Positions 43,903 through 55,279 of a stretch of DNA of 64,000 nt are shown piece by piece. The notes beneath the pieces were generated by a model. That model was not told where the DNA came from and did no database searches. It worked only from the letters and a program-made list of their open reading frames with translations. Each line of letters opens with the position of its first letter. Positions within the stretch are counted from its first letter, which is position 1. Position numbers and translations under genes: made by a program. The stretch lies in the NCBI RefSeq assembly GCF_007833795.1, contig NZ_CP032703.1, positions 186,001 through 250,000 on the forward strand, written 5' to 3'. The stretch is from Candidatus Pantoea soli (GTDB lineage: Bacteria > Pseudomonadota > Gammaproteobacteria > Enterobacterales > Enterobacteriaceae).

Positions 43903-45435
43903 TTAATCAAACTTCATGCGCAGCGCTTTCAGGTTAATCACCGCCAGCGCGCCCACCAGCAGGAAGATCAGCGTGGCGATCGCCGCCGCGAGACCAAAAT
44001 CCTGTCCGCCGCCGCCCTCAAACGCGATACGCCACGTATAATTCACCAGCAAATCGGTATAGCCCGCTGGCGTGGTGGTGCCCAGCCGGTCCGGGCCGCC
44101 ATTGGTCAGCAGCTGTACCAGCACAAAGTTGTTAAAGTTAAACGCGAAGCTGGCGATCATCAGCGGCATCAGCGGCTTCAGCAGCAGCGGCAGGGTGATC
44201 AGGAAAAAGTTCTGCAACGGCCCCGCGCCGTCCATCGCCGAAGCCTCATACAGATCGTCCGGGATCGCCTTCAGCAGCCCCATGCAGAGGATCATCATGT
44301 AGGGATAACCCAGCCAGGTATTGACGATCACCAGCATCGCGCGCGCCAGCGTCGGGTCGCTGAACCACGCCGGTTTAAAGCCAAATAGCGCGTCGAGCAT
44401 GACGTTGATCTCGCCGAAACTCTGGTTAAACAATCCTTTGAAAATCAGGATGGAGATAAAAGCCGGCACCGCATACGGCAGAATCAGCATCACGCGGTAA
44501 ACGGCCTTGCCTTTCAGCGCTTCCCACTGCACCAGACAGGCCAGCACCATGCCGACTGCCACCGTCAGGATCACGGTCAGCAGCGAAAACAGCAGCGTCC
44601 AGCCGAATATCGCCAGAAAAGGTTTTTGAATGCCTTCATCGGTAAAAACGCGGACGAAGTTCTTCCAGCCCGCGCTGACGGTAAAGCCAGGGCTGAGCTG
44701 TTCGCTGTCCCAGCTGCCGTCAGCCTGAATGCGCTGATAAAAACCGCTCTCCGCATTGGCCCGGTAGCGCGCACCGGTTTGCTGATTTTTCAGCACGCCG
44801 TCATCAACCTGCACATACAGCGGACGGGTGCCGGAGAACTGACGCAGCGAGCTCATCACCAGCTCGCGGCCATCCGGCAGGCGGGCGCGCAGCTGGCTCA
44901 GCGCCTGACGCTGAGTGGTGATCACTTTCAGCGTGGCGCGCTGCCCGGCAGGCACAGCGGCAGGCGTCATCGACAGCGTCTGCGCGCCGCCCGGCGTGAA
45001 AGGCGGGGACACAAAGGTTTCGCTCTCGCTGCTGAGCGCCAGCTGCCAGCGATCGCCGGCGGGATAGAGCGCAAAATTCATGCCCGCGCCATCCTGATAC
45101 TGACGGCTCAGCAGCACCTCCTGCGCGCGCACCTGACTCAGCTGATTGGTGCTGCTGTAGTTGGTAAAGGCAATGGCCACGGTGCAGGCAAGCGGAAACA
45201 GCACAAACAGCGCCATTCCGGCTAATCCCGGATAGACATAGCGCCAGGCATAGGCGCGGCGGTTCGCATAAATCCAGATGCCGGTAGCGCTGACAATCAG
45301 CGTCACCACGGCAAACAGGTATTCACCCTGGGCGTACATCAGCACCAGAAGGTAGCCGACCAGCAGACAGCAGATCCCGACAAGCACGTTGCGCAGCACC
45401 GGACCGGGCCGCCTCTTTTGCGGTATTCCTGACAT
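43903..45435 (-). CDS. malF: Maltose/maltodextrin ABC transporter permease MalF
   Basis: A 510-residue inner-membrane permease with eight helices and the large periplasmic P2 domain between helices 3 and 4 (about residues 90-275) that receives MalE. The N-terminus carries the three extra helices of MalF proteins. The C-terminal part contains the EAA motif (YEASAMDGAGPLQNF) for MalK contact and LPLLLKPLMPLMIASFAFNFNNF near the sugar path. It lies between malE and malG; a GC-rich hairpin separates it from malE. E. coli MalF is 514 residues, so it is full length. A GGAACACC element precedes ATG 45435. Confidence 0.95.
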   Translation of the reverse strand: MSGIPQKRRPGPVLRNVLVGICCLLVGYLLVLMYAQGEYLFAVVTLIVSATGIWIYANRRAYAWRYVYPGLAGMALFVLFPLACTVAIAFTNYSSTNQLSQVRAQEVLLSRQYQDGAGMNFALYPAGDRWQLALSSESETFVSPPFTPGGAQTLSMTPAAVPAGQRATLKVITTQRQALSQLRARLPDGRELVMSSLRQFSGTRPLYVQVDDGVLKNQQTGARYRANAESGFYQRIQADGSWDSEQLSPGFTVSAGWKNFVRVFTDEGIQKPFLAIFGWTLLFSLLTVILTVAVGMVLACLVQWEALKGKAVYRVMLILPYAVPAFISILIFKGLFNQSFGEINVMLDALFGFKPAWFSDPTLARAMLVIVNTWLGYPYMMILCMGLLKAIPDDLYEASAMDGAGPLQNFFLITLPLLLKPLMPLMIASFAFNFNNFVLVQLLTNGGPDRLGTTTPAGYTDLLVNYTWRIAFEGGGGQDFGLAAAIATLIFLLVGALAVINLKALRMKFD

Positions 45436-45463
45436 GATACGGTGTTCCTTTACAGCCGGTGAG

Positions 45464-45483
45464 GGGCCGGCGGGGGCCGGCCC
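45464..45483 (-). repeat. GC-rich hairpin in the malE-malF spacer
   Basis: GGGCCGG (45464-45470) and CCGGCCC (45477-45483) make a perfect 7-bp stem of G-C pairs within the 58-bp spacer. In E. coli the same spacer carries REP elements that keep malE mRNA stable, so binding protein greatly exceeds permease. This hairpin could do the same although it is not a REP sequence. Confidence 0.6.
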
Positions 45484-45493
45484 GGTGACAGAG

Positions 45494-46684
45494 TTACTTG
45501 TTCAGACGCGCCTGCGCATCTTTCAGCGCGGCGTCCACGCTCTGACGACCGCTCAGCGCATTAAGCGTGGCGGTGCGCATCGCATACCAGAAGGCGGCCA
45601 TCTGCGGGATGTTTGGCATGATGTCGCCGTTGCGGGCGTTGTTCATGGTGGCGGCAATACGCGCATCTTTCTCCAGCGTCTGCTGGAACGATTTCAGCGT
45701 CACCGCGCCCAGCGGCTTGTCTTTATTGACGGCATCCAGACCCGCATCGGTCAGCAGATAGTTTTCCAGAAACTCTTTTGCCAGCTCTTTATTCGGGCTG
45801 GCGGCGTTGATGCCCGCACTGAGTACCCCGACAAAGGTTTTCGACGGTTTGCCGTTGAGCGTTGGCAGCAGCGTAACGCCGTAGTGAATGCCGCTCTTAT
45901 CGATGTTGCTCCACGCCCACGGACCGTTGATGGTCATGGCGGTCTGGCCTTTGTTAAACGCCGCTTCGGCAATCGAGTAGTCGGTATCGGCATTCAGGGT
46001 TTTCGCTTTGACCTGATCAACCAGGAACTGCATGCCGGCTTTGGCCCCGGCGTTATCCACACCCGTGTCTTTTACGTCGTAGCCGGTGTCGGTCTTTTTA
46101 AAGGCGTAGGCGCCGCCTGCGGCCAGCAGCGGCCAGGTAAAGTAGGGTTCCTGCAGGTTAAACATCATGGCGCTCTTGCCTTTAGCGCGCATCTGCTTGT
46201 CGAGTGCGGCGATCTCTTCCCAGCTTTTCGGCGGGGTGGGCAGCAGATCTTTGTTATAAATCAGCGACAGCGATTCAACCGACACCGGATAGCCAATCAG
46301 CTTGCCATTGAAGCGCACCGCGTCCCAGGTAAACGGAAAGAGTTTGTCCTGAAAGCTTTTATCCGGCGAGACTTCGGCCAGCAGGCCCGATTGCGCATAG
46401 CCACCAAAGCGGTCATGCGCCCAGAAAATAATGTCCGGCCCGTCACCGGTGGCCGCCACCTGCGGATACTTCTCTTCCATTTTGTCCGGATGTTCGACGG
46501 TCACGGTGATCCCGGTATCTTTCTCAAACTTCTTACCGACTTCGGCCAGGCCGTTATAGCCTTTGTCGCCGTTGATCCAGATAACCAGTTTGCCCTCTTC
46601 AATTTTTGCCATCGCTGAAGCGGAAAACAGCAGTGCCGTGAGAGCGGAAAGGGCCAGAACGCGTGTGCCGGTTTTCATTGTCAT
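45494..46684 (-). CDS. malE: Periplasmic maltose/maltodextrin-binding protein
   Basis: A 396-residue substrate-binding protein, the same length as in E. coli. The signal peptide (26 residues, ending SASAMA) is followed by [30 protein letters not shown], a region virtually identical to E. coli MBP. The sugar-contact stretches [11 protein letters not shown] and [18 protein letters not shown] are retained. MalE delivers maltodextrins to MalFGK2 and also links maltose to the chemoreceptor Tar in E. coli. The longer frame upstream is rejected; ATG 46684 or 46678 both lie after an AGGATGGAG site. It is divergent from malK across a 361-bp control region. Confidence 0.97.
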   Translation of the reverse strand: MTMKTGTRVLALSALTALLFSASAMAKIEEGKLVIWINGDKGYNGLAEVGKKFEKDTGITVTVEHPDKMEEKYPQVAATGDGPDIIFWAHDRFGGYAQSGLLAEVSPDKSFQDKLFPFTWDAVRFNGKLIGYPVSVESLSLIYNKDLLPTPPKSWEEIAALDKQMRAKGKSAMMFNLQEPYFTWPLLAAGGAYAFKKTDTGYDVKDTGVDNAGAKAGMQFLVDQVKAKTLNADTDYSIAEAAFNKGQTAMTINGPWAWSNIDKSGIHYGVTLLPTLNGKPSKTFVGVLSAGINAASPNKELAKEFLENYLLTDAGLDAVNKDKPLGAVTLKSFQQTLEKDARIAATMNNARNGDIMPNIPQMAAFWYAMRTATLNALSGRQSVDAALKDAQARLNK

Positions 46685-46748
46685 AACTCCATCCTGTAAA
46701 CGGAAACGGAAATCGTTGGTCGGCACAGTGTGCCCGGTCCGCCATTAT

Positions 46749-46758
46749 TCTCATCCTC
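46749..46758 (-). promoter_or_regulatory. MalT-box-like site near malE
   Basis: On the minus strand the site reads GAGGATGAGA, matching the MalT box GGGGAKGAGG at 8 of 10 positions. It lies about 65 bp before the malE start, on the strand facing malE. Confidence 0.45.
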
Positions 46759-46850
46759 CCGCACGCTACGCCTTTGGCGGCAAAGCCGTGACCCCGCTAG
46801 CAAAATCACGCTGGAATCCGCGCTGGCGCACACTATCAGTACGCCAGCTC

Positions 46851-46866
46851 TGCGTGGTGGCTCACA
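46851..46866. promoter_or_regulatory. Candidate CRP site in the malE/malK control region
   Basis: TGCGT, six bases, TCACA gives a good right half and a partial left half of the CRP consensus (TGTGA-N6-TCACA). It is centred in the divergent malE-malK region, where CRP sites lie in E. coli. Weak as a single site. Confidence 0.35.
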
Positions 46867-46900
46867 AAAATGGCGTGACGGCGTCCGCCACGCGCTGCTG

Positions 46901-46931
46901 CCTCATCGTCTCCTCCTCCCGTCTCATCCCC
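46901..46931 (-). promoter_or_regulatory. Three tandem MalT boxes upstream of malK
   Basis: Read on the minus strand: GGGGATGAGA (46922-46931, 9/10 to the box), CGGGAGGAGG (46912-46921, 9/10) and GACGATGAGG (46901-46910, 8/10). They follow each other at 10- and 11-base steps, one helical turn, and lie 115-145 bp before malK. E. coli uses several MalT boxes plus CRP sites in the same divergent region, so this is probably the malE/malK enhancer-like array. Confidence 0.65.
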
Positions 46932-47045
46932 CGTAAAAAAGCGCGCAGGCGGAGGATGTTCACCCGTGTCCGGCCGCCCATAGTGAACCCCGGAGTCTGC
47001 CTGCGGGGCAGCAGGCAAGCATGAGCATGCGAAGAGGAAAGCATC

Positions 47046-48155
47046 ATGGCGAGCGTCGCGTTACACCATGTCAGCAAAAGCTGGGGCGATACCGAAGTAT
47101 CAAAAGACATCAATCTGGAGATTGGCGAAGGGGAGTTCGTGGTGTTCGTCGGCCCGTCCGGCTGCGGCAAATCGACGCTGCTGCGCATGATCGCCGGACT
47201 GGAAACCATCACGCGTGGCGATTTGCTGATTGGCGGCCAGCGCATGAACGACGTGCCACCCGCTGAGCGCGGCATCGGTATGGTGTTTCAGTCGTATGCA
47301 CTGTATCCGCATCTGTCGGTGGCGGAAAACATGTCGTTCGGGCTGAAGCTGGCGGGTGTCAAACGCGGCGAGATCGCGCAGCGCGTCAATCAGGTGGCAG
47401 AAGTGCTGCAGCTGGCGCATCTGCTGGATCGGCGACCAAAGGCGCTGTCCGGTGGCCAGCGTCAGCGCGTGGCTATCGGACGCACGCTGGTAGCGGAACC
47501 CCGCGTGTTTTTACTGGATGAACCGCTGTCAAATCTGGATGCCGCGCTGCGCGTACAGATGCGCATTGAGATCTCACGTCTGCATAAGCGCCTGAAACGC
47601 ACCATGATTTACGTCACCCACGATCAAATCGAAGCGATGACGCTGGCCGATAAAATCGTGGTGCTGGAGGCCGGCCGCATTGCGCAGGTCGGCCGGCCGC
47701 TGGAGCTGTATCACTATCCCGCTAACCGCTTTGTGGCCGGATTTATTGGCTCACCGCGCATGAATTTCCTGCCCGTGAAAGTCACGGCCACCGCCATTGA
47801 TCAGGTACAGGTTCGCCTGCCGAATGACCAGCTCGTCTGGCTGCCAGTAGAAAGCACCGGCGTGCAGCCAGGCAGCAACATGTCGCTGGGCATCCGCCCC
47901 GAGCATCTGCTCTCCAGCGATATTGCCGACGTCACGCTGGAAGGCGAAGTCCAGGTCGTTGAGCAGCTTGGTCACGAAACGCAAATCCATATTCAGATCC
48001 CCGCAATTCGTCAGAACCTGGTCTACCGCCAGGAAGACGTGGTGCTGGTAGAAGAGGGCGCCCTGATGGGCATTGGCCTGCCGCCGGAGCGCTGTCACCT
48101 GTTCCGTGAGGACGGGAGCGCCTGCCGCAGGCTACATCAGGAACCCGGTGTTTAG
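47046..48155 (+). CDS. malK: Maltose/maltodextrin ABC transporter ATPase MalK
   Basis: The 369-residue ATP-hydrolysing subunit. Walker A is at residues 36-44 (GPSGCGKST), the signature [13 protein letters not shown] at about 134, Walker B in [12 protein letters not shown], and the switch histidine in YVTHDQIEA. The C-terminal OB-fold regulatory domain (about 240-369) binds EIIA-Glc and MalT in E. coli. MalK thus energises uptake and also holds MalT inactive when no sugar flows. AGAGGAAAGC precedes ATG 47046. malK leads the malK-lamB-malM operon. Confidence 0.96.
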   Translation: MASVALHHVSKSWGDTEVSKDINLEIGEGEFVVFVGPSGCGKSTLLRMIAGLETITRGDLLIGGQRMNDVPPAERGIGMVFQSYALYPHLSVAENMSFGLKLAGVKRGEIAQRVNQVAEVLQLAHLLDRRPKALSGGQRQRVAIGRTLVAEPRVFLLDEPLSNLDAALRVQMRIEISRLHKRLKRTMIYVTHDQIEAMTLADKIVVLEAGRIAQVGRPLELYHYPANRFVAGFIGSPRMNFLPVKVTATAIDQVQVRLPNDQLVWLPVESTGVQPGSNMSLGIRPEHLLSSDIADVTLEGEVQVVEQLGHETQIHIQIPAIRQNLVYRQEDVVLVEEGALMGIGLPPERCHLFREDGSACRRLHQEPGV

Positions 48156-48193
48156 CCCTGCAAAACAATAAAAGCAATGACCTCAGGAGATAG

Positions 48194-49498
<1,305 letters not shown>

Positions 49499-49526
49499 GG
49501 CCCGCGCTGGTCTGAATTAAACAGCC

Positions 49527-49553
49527 GCCGTGCCTGTGTGCACGGCGTTTTTC
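49527..49553 (+). terminator. Terminator or attenuator between lamB and malM
   Basis: GCCGTGC (49527-49533) and GCACGGC (49540-49546) form a 7-bp stem followed by GTTTTTCC. It should terminate part of the malK-lamB transcripts before malM, matching the lower malM expression in E. coli. Confidence 0.7.
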
Positions 49554-49614
49554 CGGGCTGTGACGGCCATTGCCTGGCCAGTGCCGCAGCCTGACAGCAA
49601 GTTGGGACATGACA

Positions 49615-50523
49615 ATGAAAAAAAACCTTATTGCCTTTTGCCTGAGCAGCGTGCTGCTGACCGGCTTCGTCCTGCCGGCGCAGGCGGATATTAATCTGGT
49701 GCCGCAGGATCTCTCCGCTGCGCCCGCCATCCCCACCGCGCGCCTGCAGCACCTGAGCTGGCAGCCGGCTGACACCTCGCGCGCCCTGACCACGACGCTT
49801 TCACAGAGCGGCAGCACGCTGGATGTCAGAGGCATCACTGGTTCCGTGGTGGGCTACAGCCTGCCGGCGAATCAGGGTGAGCTGACGGTGACGCTGAGCA
49901 GCGAAGTGGTGAATAACCAGGTTTTTGCGCCAAACGTGCTGGTGCTGGATGAAAACCTGCAGCCTGCCGCCTGGTTTCCGAGCCGCTTCTTTACTTATCA
50001 GCAGCCTGGCGTCATGAGCGCCGATCGGCTGGAAGGGGTAATGAAACTGACGCCCGCGCTGGGACAGCAGAAAATCTATCTGCTGGTGTTTACCACGCCG
50101 CAGGACCTGACGCAGACCACCACGCTGCTGGATCCGGCGAAGGCCTATGCCAAAGGCACCGGTAATGCCGTACCGGATATTCCCGATCCGATCGCGCGTC
50201 ATGCGCCGGATGGCCGAATCAAACTGAAAGTCTCCACCAGTTCTGCCTCGTCGATCCTCGTTGGCCCGCTGTTTGGCTCCTCACGGCCCGCCCCGGTGAC
50301 GGTCGGCAATACGCAGCCTGCCACCGCAGTCAGCCATCCAGCGCCTGCCGCGAAACCGGCACCGCTGGAAAAGGATACCGAGCACTATTTTAACCAGAGC
50401 ATCCGTCAGGCAGTGGATCAGGGCAATATTGATAAAGCGCTGAAACTGCTGAATGAAGCCGAGCGTCTTGGGTCGACCTCGGCGCGCAACACCTTTATCA
50501 GCAGTGTTAAAGGCAAGGGGTGA
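49615..50523 (+). CDS. malM: Periplasmic maltose operon protein MalM
   Basis: A 302-residue periplasmic protein of the maltose regulon. Its biochemical role is unknown even in E. coli. The signal peptide is MKKNLIAFCLSS onward, ending LPAQA. The body matches E. coli MalM: APNVLVLDENLQPAAWFPS, FFTYQQPGVMSADRLEGVMKLTPA, YLLVFTTPQDL, LDPAKAYAKGTGNAVPDI. The C-terminus is ERLGSTSARNTFISSVKGKG, after a Pro/Ala-rich hinge. ATG 49615 is 7 bases after GGGA and preferred to ATG 49609, from which spacing is too short. It is separated from lamB by a terminator-like hairpin and ends at its own terminator. Confidence 0.92.
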   Translation: MKKNLIAFCLSSVLLTGFVLPAQADINLVPQDLSAAPAIPTARLQHLSWQPADTSRALTTTLSQSGSTLDVRGITGSVVGYSLPANQGELTVTLSSEVVNNQVFAPNVLVLDENLQPAAWFPSRFFTYQQPGVMSADRLEGVMKLTPALGQQKIYLLVFTTPQDLTQTTTLLDPAKAYAKGTGNAVPDIPDPIARHAPDGRIKLKVSTSSASSILVGPLFGSSRPAPVTVGNTQPATAVSHPAPAAKPAPLEKDTEHYFNQSIRQAVDQGNIDKALKLLNEAERLGSTSARNTFISSVKGKG

Positions 50524-50555
50524 AGCTGCCCCGACAGTGCTGAGTTGCCCCACCT

Positions 50556-50579
50556 GGTGCGCTTCGGCGCACCTTTTTT
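50556..50579 (+). terminator. Terminator of malK-lamB-malM
   Basis: GGTGCGC (50556-50562), tetraloop TTCG, GCGCACC (50567-50573), then six T. It is a textbook intrinsic terminator. Confidence 0.9.
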
Positions 50580-50599
50580 ACGCCTTCAAAAAGCCAGAA

Positions 50600-50625
50600 T
50601 AAAAACGGCCCGCCAGGGCGGGCCG
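50600..50625 (-). terminator. Terminator of malPQ
   Basis: CGGCCCGCC (50606-50614) pairs with GGCGGGCCG (50617-50625) around a very short loop, with AAAAA on its left. Read on the minus strand the stem ends in GTTTTTATT, 12 bases after the malQ stop. Confidence 0.85.
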
Positions 50626-50637
50626 GGTAAGCGTGCC

Positions 50638-52707
50638 TCAGCGCGCCGGATGGTTGCGCGACGCCACGGCGTCCAGCAGCGCCTCTATCCGCGGATCGCG
50701 CGCCATCTCCTCCAGCGTGACGCTGAGTTTACGCCGCCAGTTTGGGTACTGGTCAACGGTGCCGGGCACATTCACCGGCTGAGCCATATCCAGCCACTCT
50801 TCCGGCTGCAGCCCCAGCAATGCACAACCGGTGCTGGCCAGATAGCGGTGGATGGCGCGGCTCAGCTGGCGGGTCATGCGTGCACCGTCACGCTGAAAGC
50901 GCTGACGCGGCGGCAGTGCGCCACTGCGCAGCAGCGTCTGCAGCAGCGCTTTGCGCGCCGCGCGTCGGTCACGATAAAGCCCGGCCAGAATATCCGCATC
51001 CGGGTAAAGCCCGAGGCGGCTGCCCAGCCGTAAATCATCGCTCTGCCACCAGCCGCGCAGCGTTGGCATATCATGCGTGGTGGTCACCGCCATCGCCTGC
51101 CGCGGCCAGTCCGCCGGCGCACGGAAGCGGCGCTGATGGGTCTGCTCAAAGTAAAGCACTTTGTAGGAGTAGACTCCGGCATCACGCAGCTTTGCAACGA
51201 TGGCTTCCGGCACGGTTCCGAGATCTTCGCCAATCACCATGCAGCGGTGTCGCTGGCTCTCCAGCGCGAGGATGGCCAGCAGGGCGTCCACCGGGTAGTG
51301 CACGTAGGCCCCCTGGGCGGCGGTTTCGCCCTGCGGTATCCACCACAGACGCAGCAGCGCCATCACGTGATCGATACGCAGCGCGCCACAGTCGCGCATG
51401 CTTGTCCGCAGCAGGGTGATCCACGGCTCGTAGCCACGCGCCACCATCACCTGCGGATCCATTGGCGGCAGCCCCCAGTTCTGGCCCAGCGGACCAAGGA
51501 TATCCGGTGGGGCGCCAACGCTGGCTTCCAGGCAATAGAGCGCACGTTCGCGCCAGGTCTCCGCACCGTCCGCCGCCACGCCAACCGCCAGGTCGCGATA
51601 CAGCCCGATGGGCATCTGCTGCTGCTGGCACAGCTGCCAGCAGGCGGCAAACTGCTCTGCCGCCAGCCACTGCAGCCACATGTAAAAACGAACGTCATCG
51701 CTGTGCTCAATGCGAAACGCCAGCACGGCGGCGCTGTCCGGCTGCTGCCAGGCCTCCGGCCAGCGCTGCCAGCCGTGGCCCTCACCGTCGCGCAGGCGGC
51801 GCTCAGCGTGCATGGCATCAAATAATCCCTGATGCAGCAGGCTGCTTCCGCCCGCCTGAACAAACGACTCAAACGCCGCGAACTGCGCATCCTCTGCATC
51901 GCGGCGGCGAAACTGCCGCCAGGCAAACCGCAGCCCGGCCAGCTTAAGGGCGGTCACGGCGGCGTAATCCACCCATGCGCTTTCGCGCGCCGCATGCAGC
52001 GCCTGTTGCGTGCTTGCCTGCTGCCACCACGCCTGCGCCGCGTCACTCTGCTGAAAATCTTCGATCGCACTGACGTCGATATAGAGAATATTCAGCCAGC
52101 GCCGCGAAGAGGGGCTATACGGGCTGGCACTTTCCGGCGCGGCCGGGAACAGCGCATGCAGCGGATTAAGGCCGACAAACGCGCCGCCGCGGCGCGCCGT
52201 TTCCTTCACCATCTGACGTAAATCACCAAAATCACCGATGCCCCAGTTGCGTGCGGATCGCAGCGTGTAGAGCTGGATACAGCTGCCCCACAGCGATTCG
52301 CCCGCCAGCAGTTCGGCCGGTTCATAGCAGCGCGCCGGTGCAATAATAATGGAACATGGGTGCGTTCCCGATGGCAGGCTGAGCGTCAGCCGATGGTAAC
52401 CCGCCGGCAGCGCCGGCAGCAGCAGCGGCTGGCCAGGTGCACATTCACCTGACCATTGCTGACCGCTCTCTTCCACCAGCTGCCACGAGGACAGCCCCTC
52501 CAGCGCCGGCATCAGGCTGGCCGGCTGGCCATGGGCGAAAATCGCCACCGGCGGCAGCGGCAAGGCCTGCGACGGCGGCGCCTGTATCAGACGTGCCAGG
52601 CGCTGGTGCGTCTGGGGTGAAATACGCTGCGGCCGACCGTGTGCATCAATGTATTCCGGGGCGATCAGGCCTTCGGCATGAGGTGTGGCATACTCTTTGG
52701 TTTTCAT
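50638..52707 (-). CDS. malQ: 4-alpha-glucanotransferase (amylomaltase)
   Basis: A cytoplasmic GH77 enzyme of 689 residues that disproportionates maltose and maltodextrins, releasing glucose and longer chains for MalP. The N-terminal extension (residues 1-150) has the sugar-binding fold typical of enterobacterial MalQ, and the barrel begins with LYTLRSARNWGIGDFGDLRQMV. Catalytic regions are LRIDHVMALLRLWW (nucleophile Asp), VIGEDLGTVPEAI (acid/base Glu) and TTHDMPTLRGWW (transition-state Asp). It lies 8 bp after malP in the malPQ operon and is slightly shorter than E. coli MalQ (694). Start ATG 52707. Confidence 0.95.
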   Translation of the reverse strand: MKTKEYATPHAEGLIAPEYIDAHGRPQRISPQTHQRLARLIQAPPSQALPLPPVAIFAHGQPASLMPALEGLSSWQLVEESGQQWSGECAPGQPLLLPALPAGYHRLTLSLPSGTHPCSIIIAPARCYEPAELLAGESLWGSCIQLYTLRSARNWGIGDFGDLRQMVKETARRGGAFVGLNPLHALFPAAPESASPYSPSSRRWLNILYIDVSAIEDFQQSDAAQAWWQQASTQQALHAARESAWVDYAAVTALKLAGLRFAWRQFRRRDAEDAQFAAFESFVQAGGSSLLHQGLFDAMHAERRLRDGEGHGWQRWPEAWQQPDSAAVLAFRIEHSDDVRFYMWLQWLAAEQFAACWQLCQQQQMPIGLYRDLAVGVAADGAETWRERALYCLEASVGAPPDILGPLGQNWGLPPMDPQVMVARGYEPWITLLRTSMRDCGALRIDHVMALLRLWWIPQGETAAQGAYVHYPVDALLAILALESQRHRCMVIGEDLGTVPEAIVAKLRDAGVYSYKVLYFEQTHQRRFRAPADWPRQAMAVTTTHDMPTLRGWWQSDDLRLGSRLGLYPDADILAGLYRDRRAARKALLQTLLRSGALPPRQRFQRDGARMTRQLSRAIHRYLASTGCALLGLQPEEWLDMAQPVNVPGTVDQYPNWRRKLSVTLEEMARDPRIEALLDAVASRNHPAR

Positions 52708-52715
52708 GGTGTTCC

Positions 52716-55121
52716 TCAGCGTGTCGCCTGCCAGATACGTTGCTGATAATCACGAATCGCGCGGTCGGCGCTGAACATACCGCAGCGCGCCGTGTTCAGA
52801 ATGGCGGCACGCGTCCAGGCTTCGCTATCCGCCCACAGGGCTTCCACCTGCTGCTGCGCATTCAGGTAGTGACGGAAATCGGCCAGCACCAAATACGGAT
52901 CGCCGCCCAACGCGCCCAGGCTGTCGGTGAGTGCGCTAAAAGCACAGGTGTCGCCGTCGCTGAAGGTGCCATCTTCCAGCGCGGTCAGCGCGCGATCGAG
53001 CTGCGCATCTTTTTTGCGCCAGACCGCCGGCGCATAGCCCGCCTGCTTCAGCGCGCTGACCTGCTCAACGGTGTGGCCAAAGATGAAAATATTCCCGTCG
53101 CCGACCTGCTCTGCAATCTCAACGTTAGCGCCATCCAGCGTTCCGATGGTCAGCGCACCGTTCAGCGCCAGCTTCATGTTACCGGTGCCCGACGCCTCTT
53201 TCCCGGCGGTGGAGATTTGCTCGGAGAGATCCGCCGCCGGAATCAGGCGTTCGGCCACCGAGACGTTATAGTCCGGGATAAACACAATTTTCAGCCGGTC
53301 ACCGACGCGCGGATCGTTGTTAATGGTCGCCGCCACTTTATTGATGGCATAAATGATATTTTTCGCCAGCGCATAGCCCGGTGCGGCTTTGGCACCAAAC
53401 AGCATCACGCGCGGAGCGAGGTTGGCCTGCGGATCGCTGACCAGCGTCTGCCACAGCGCAATCATATGCAATAACATCAGGTGCTGACGTTTGTACTCAT
53501 GCAGGCGTTTGATCTGCACATCAAACAGCGCATCCGGGCTGACCTGAATGCCGGTTTTCTCGCGAATCCAGTGCGTCAGCGCCAGTTTATTCTGCTGCTT
53601 AATGGCGCGATATTCCGCGCGGAATGCCGCGTCATCGGCCAGTGGAGCCAGATCCTGCAGCGCATCCAGATCGTTCAGCCACGGACGCTGCAGCGTTTTG
53701 TTGATCAACGCCGCCAGTGCCGGGTTGCACTGATTGATCCAGCGGCGCGGCGTAATACCATTGGTGACATTGTGAAATTTTTCCGGCCACAGCGCGTGAT
53801 ACTCCGGAAACAGATCCTCCACCACCAGACGGGAGTGCAGCGCGGCAACGCCATTCACGGCAAAGCCGCTGACCACGCACAGGTTGGCCATGCGTACCTG
53901 CTGATTATGCACCACCGCCAGTCGGGACCAGACGGCGTCATCGCCCGGCCAGCGCGCGGAGACAAGGGCTTTGAGCCGGGCATTCAGGGTCTCAATGATC
54001 ATCATATGGCGCGGCAGCAGGGTGCGGACCAGGCGCAGACTCCAGCACTCCAGCGCTTCCGGCATCAGGGTATGATTGGTATAGGCAAAGGTGCGGCGGG
54101 TAATGTGCCAGGCTGCTTCCCACGTCAGCCCGTGCTCGTCCAGCAGCAGCCGCAGCAGTTCCGGAATCGCCAGCGTCGGATGGGTATCATTAAGCTGGAT
54201 CACCTCATAATCCGGCAGGGTTTCAATGCTGCGCCCGGCCTGCTGATGGCGGCGCAGAATATCGGCCAGCGTACAGGCGCACTGGAAATATTGCTGCATC
54301 AGGCGCAGTTTTTTCCCGGCCTGATGGTTGTCGTTGGGGTAGAGCACTTTGGTCAGCTTTTCCGCGTCGATACCCGTCTGCTCTGCGCGCAGGAATTCGC
54401 CATCGTTGAAACGTTGCAGGCTGAAAGGATGCGCATGCTTTGCCTGCCACAGGCGCAGCGGCTGGGTGACGCCATTGCGAAAGCCAACCACCGGCAGATC
54501 CCAGGCTTCGCCCTGTAGCCTGAACGCGGGCTGCCAGACGGGCACGCCCTGTTCAGTGACCACTTTGCCACCCAGTCCGACCTGAACCGTCAGAGCGCTG
54601 TTGTGCCGGAACCACGGATAATGCTCGCGCTGCCAGTCGTCCGGCTGCTCGTGCTGCGCACCATCGACAAACTGCTGGCGAAACAGCCCGTACTGATAAT
54701 TCAACCCGTAGCCGGTGGCGGCCTGCCCGGTGGTGGCCATGGCATCCAGGAAGCAGGCAGCGAGTCGCCCCAGGCCGCCGTTACCCAGCGCCGGATCGGT
54801 CTCCTGTTCCAGTACCGCGCTCAGCGCCACGCCGGATTCCGCCAGCACGGCGTTAACGCCGTCATACCAGCCGAGGTTAAGCAGATTATTGCCGGTCAGG
54901 CGGCCAATCAGAAACTCCATGGAAAGATAGTTAACGTGGCGCTGACCCGCGACGGCCACCGGCCGGGCAGGCAGCCCGGCCAGCAGTTCCGCCAGCGCGC
55001 CGCTGACGGCATGCCACCACTGGTCAGGGGTCATCTCCTGCGCGCGCTGCAGGCCAATGCGCCGCCACTGGCGCGTCAGGGCAGCGGAAAAACGGTCCGG
55101 GTCAAACGTAGGCTGGGTCAT
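52716..55121 (-). CDS. malP: Maltodextrin phosphorylase
   Basis: A cytoplasmic GT35 phosphorylase of 801 residues that shortens maltodextrins with phosphate, giving glucose-1-phosphate. Motifs include [70 protein letters not shown], and the cofactor lysine in [27 protein letters not shown] (shortened here to its core [11 protein letters not shown]). The allosteric sites of glycogen phosphorylase are lacking, as in E. coli MalP (797 residues). ATG 55121 follows AGGA at 9 bases; a 27-codon upstream extension in the same frame is rejected. It is divergent from malT across 280 bp carrying MalT-box-like repeats. Confidence 0.95.
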   Translation of the reverse strand: MTQPTFDPDRFSAALTRQWRRIGLQRAQEMTPDQWWHAVSGALAELLAGLPARPVAVAGQRHVNYLSMEFLIGRLTGNNLLNLGWYDGVNAVLAESGVALSAVLEQETDPALGNGGLGRLAACFLDAMATTGQAATGYGLNYQYGLFRQQFVDGAQHEQPDDWQREHYPWFRHNSALTVQVGLGGKVVTEQGVPVWQPAFRLQGEAWDLPVVGFRNGVTQPLRLWQAKHAHPFSLQRFNDGEFLRAEQTGIDAEKLTKVLYPNDNHQAGKKLRLMQQYFQCACTLADILRRHQQAGRSIETLPDYEVIQLNDTHPTLAIPELLRLLLDEHGLTWEAAWHITRRTFAYTNHTLMPEALECWSLRLVRTLLPRHMMIIETLNARLKALVSARWPGDDAVWSRLAVVHNQQVRMANLCVVSGFAVNGVAALHSRLVVEDLFPEYHALWPEKFHNVTNGITPRRWINQCNPALAALINKTLQRPWLNDLDALQDLAPLADDAAFRAEYRAIKQQNKLALTHWIREKTGIQVSPDALFDVQIKRLHEYKRQHLMLLHMIALWQTLVSDPQANLAPRVMLFGAKAAPGYALAKNIIYAINKVAATINNDPRVGDRLKIVFIPDYNVSVAERLIPAADLSEQISTAGKEASGTGNMKLALNGALTIGTLDGANVEIAEQVGDGNIFIFGHTVEQVSALKQAGYAPAVWRKKDAQLDRALTALEDGTFSDGDTCAFSALTDSLGALGGDPYLVLADFRHYLNAQQQVEALWADSEAWTRAAILNTARCGMFSADRAIRDYQQRIWQATR

Positions 55122-55209
55122 GGTCAGGTGTCCTGTAAAACAGTGAGGGTTATGCTGCGCAGTGTGCCGCTGACGTGGCGGCTGTGCCTCCTCCTGGCGC
55201 AAATAGAGC

Positions 55210-55232
55210 AGGGAGGACAGAGAGGGAGGAGA
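55210..55232. promoter_or_regulatory. MalT-box-like direct repeats upstream of malP
   Basis: AGGGAGGACA (55210-55219) and AGGGAGGAGA (55223-55232) match the MalT box at 7 and 8 of 10 positions with three bases between them, the spacing known for malPp in E. coli. Both lie 88-111 bp before the malP start. The boxes are written on the plus strand, opposite to malP transcription. Confidence 0.5.
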
Positions 55233-55263
55233 GGCTGAGGTAAATCTGAAAGCGCGGCAGGAG

Positions 55264-55279
55264 TGTGATACCCCTCGCT
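55264..55279. promoter_or_regulatory. Candidate CRP site in the malP/malT region
   Basis: TGTGA, six bases, TCGCT gives a perfect left half and a partial right half of the CRP consensus, about 130 bp before malT. In E. coli malT transcription depends on CRP. Confidence 0.4.

Noticed and set aside
45389..46618. 409-codon open frame opposite malE
   Set aside because: Shadow of malE, which matches E. coli MBP along its whole length.
46951..46960. Plus-strand GGAGGATGTT as a malK MalT box
   Set aside because: Only about 6 of 10 positions match the consensus.
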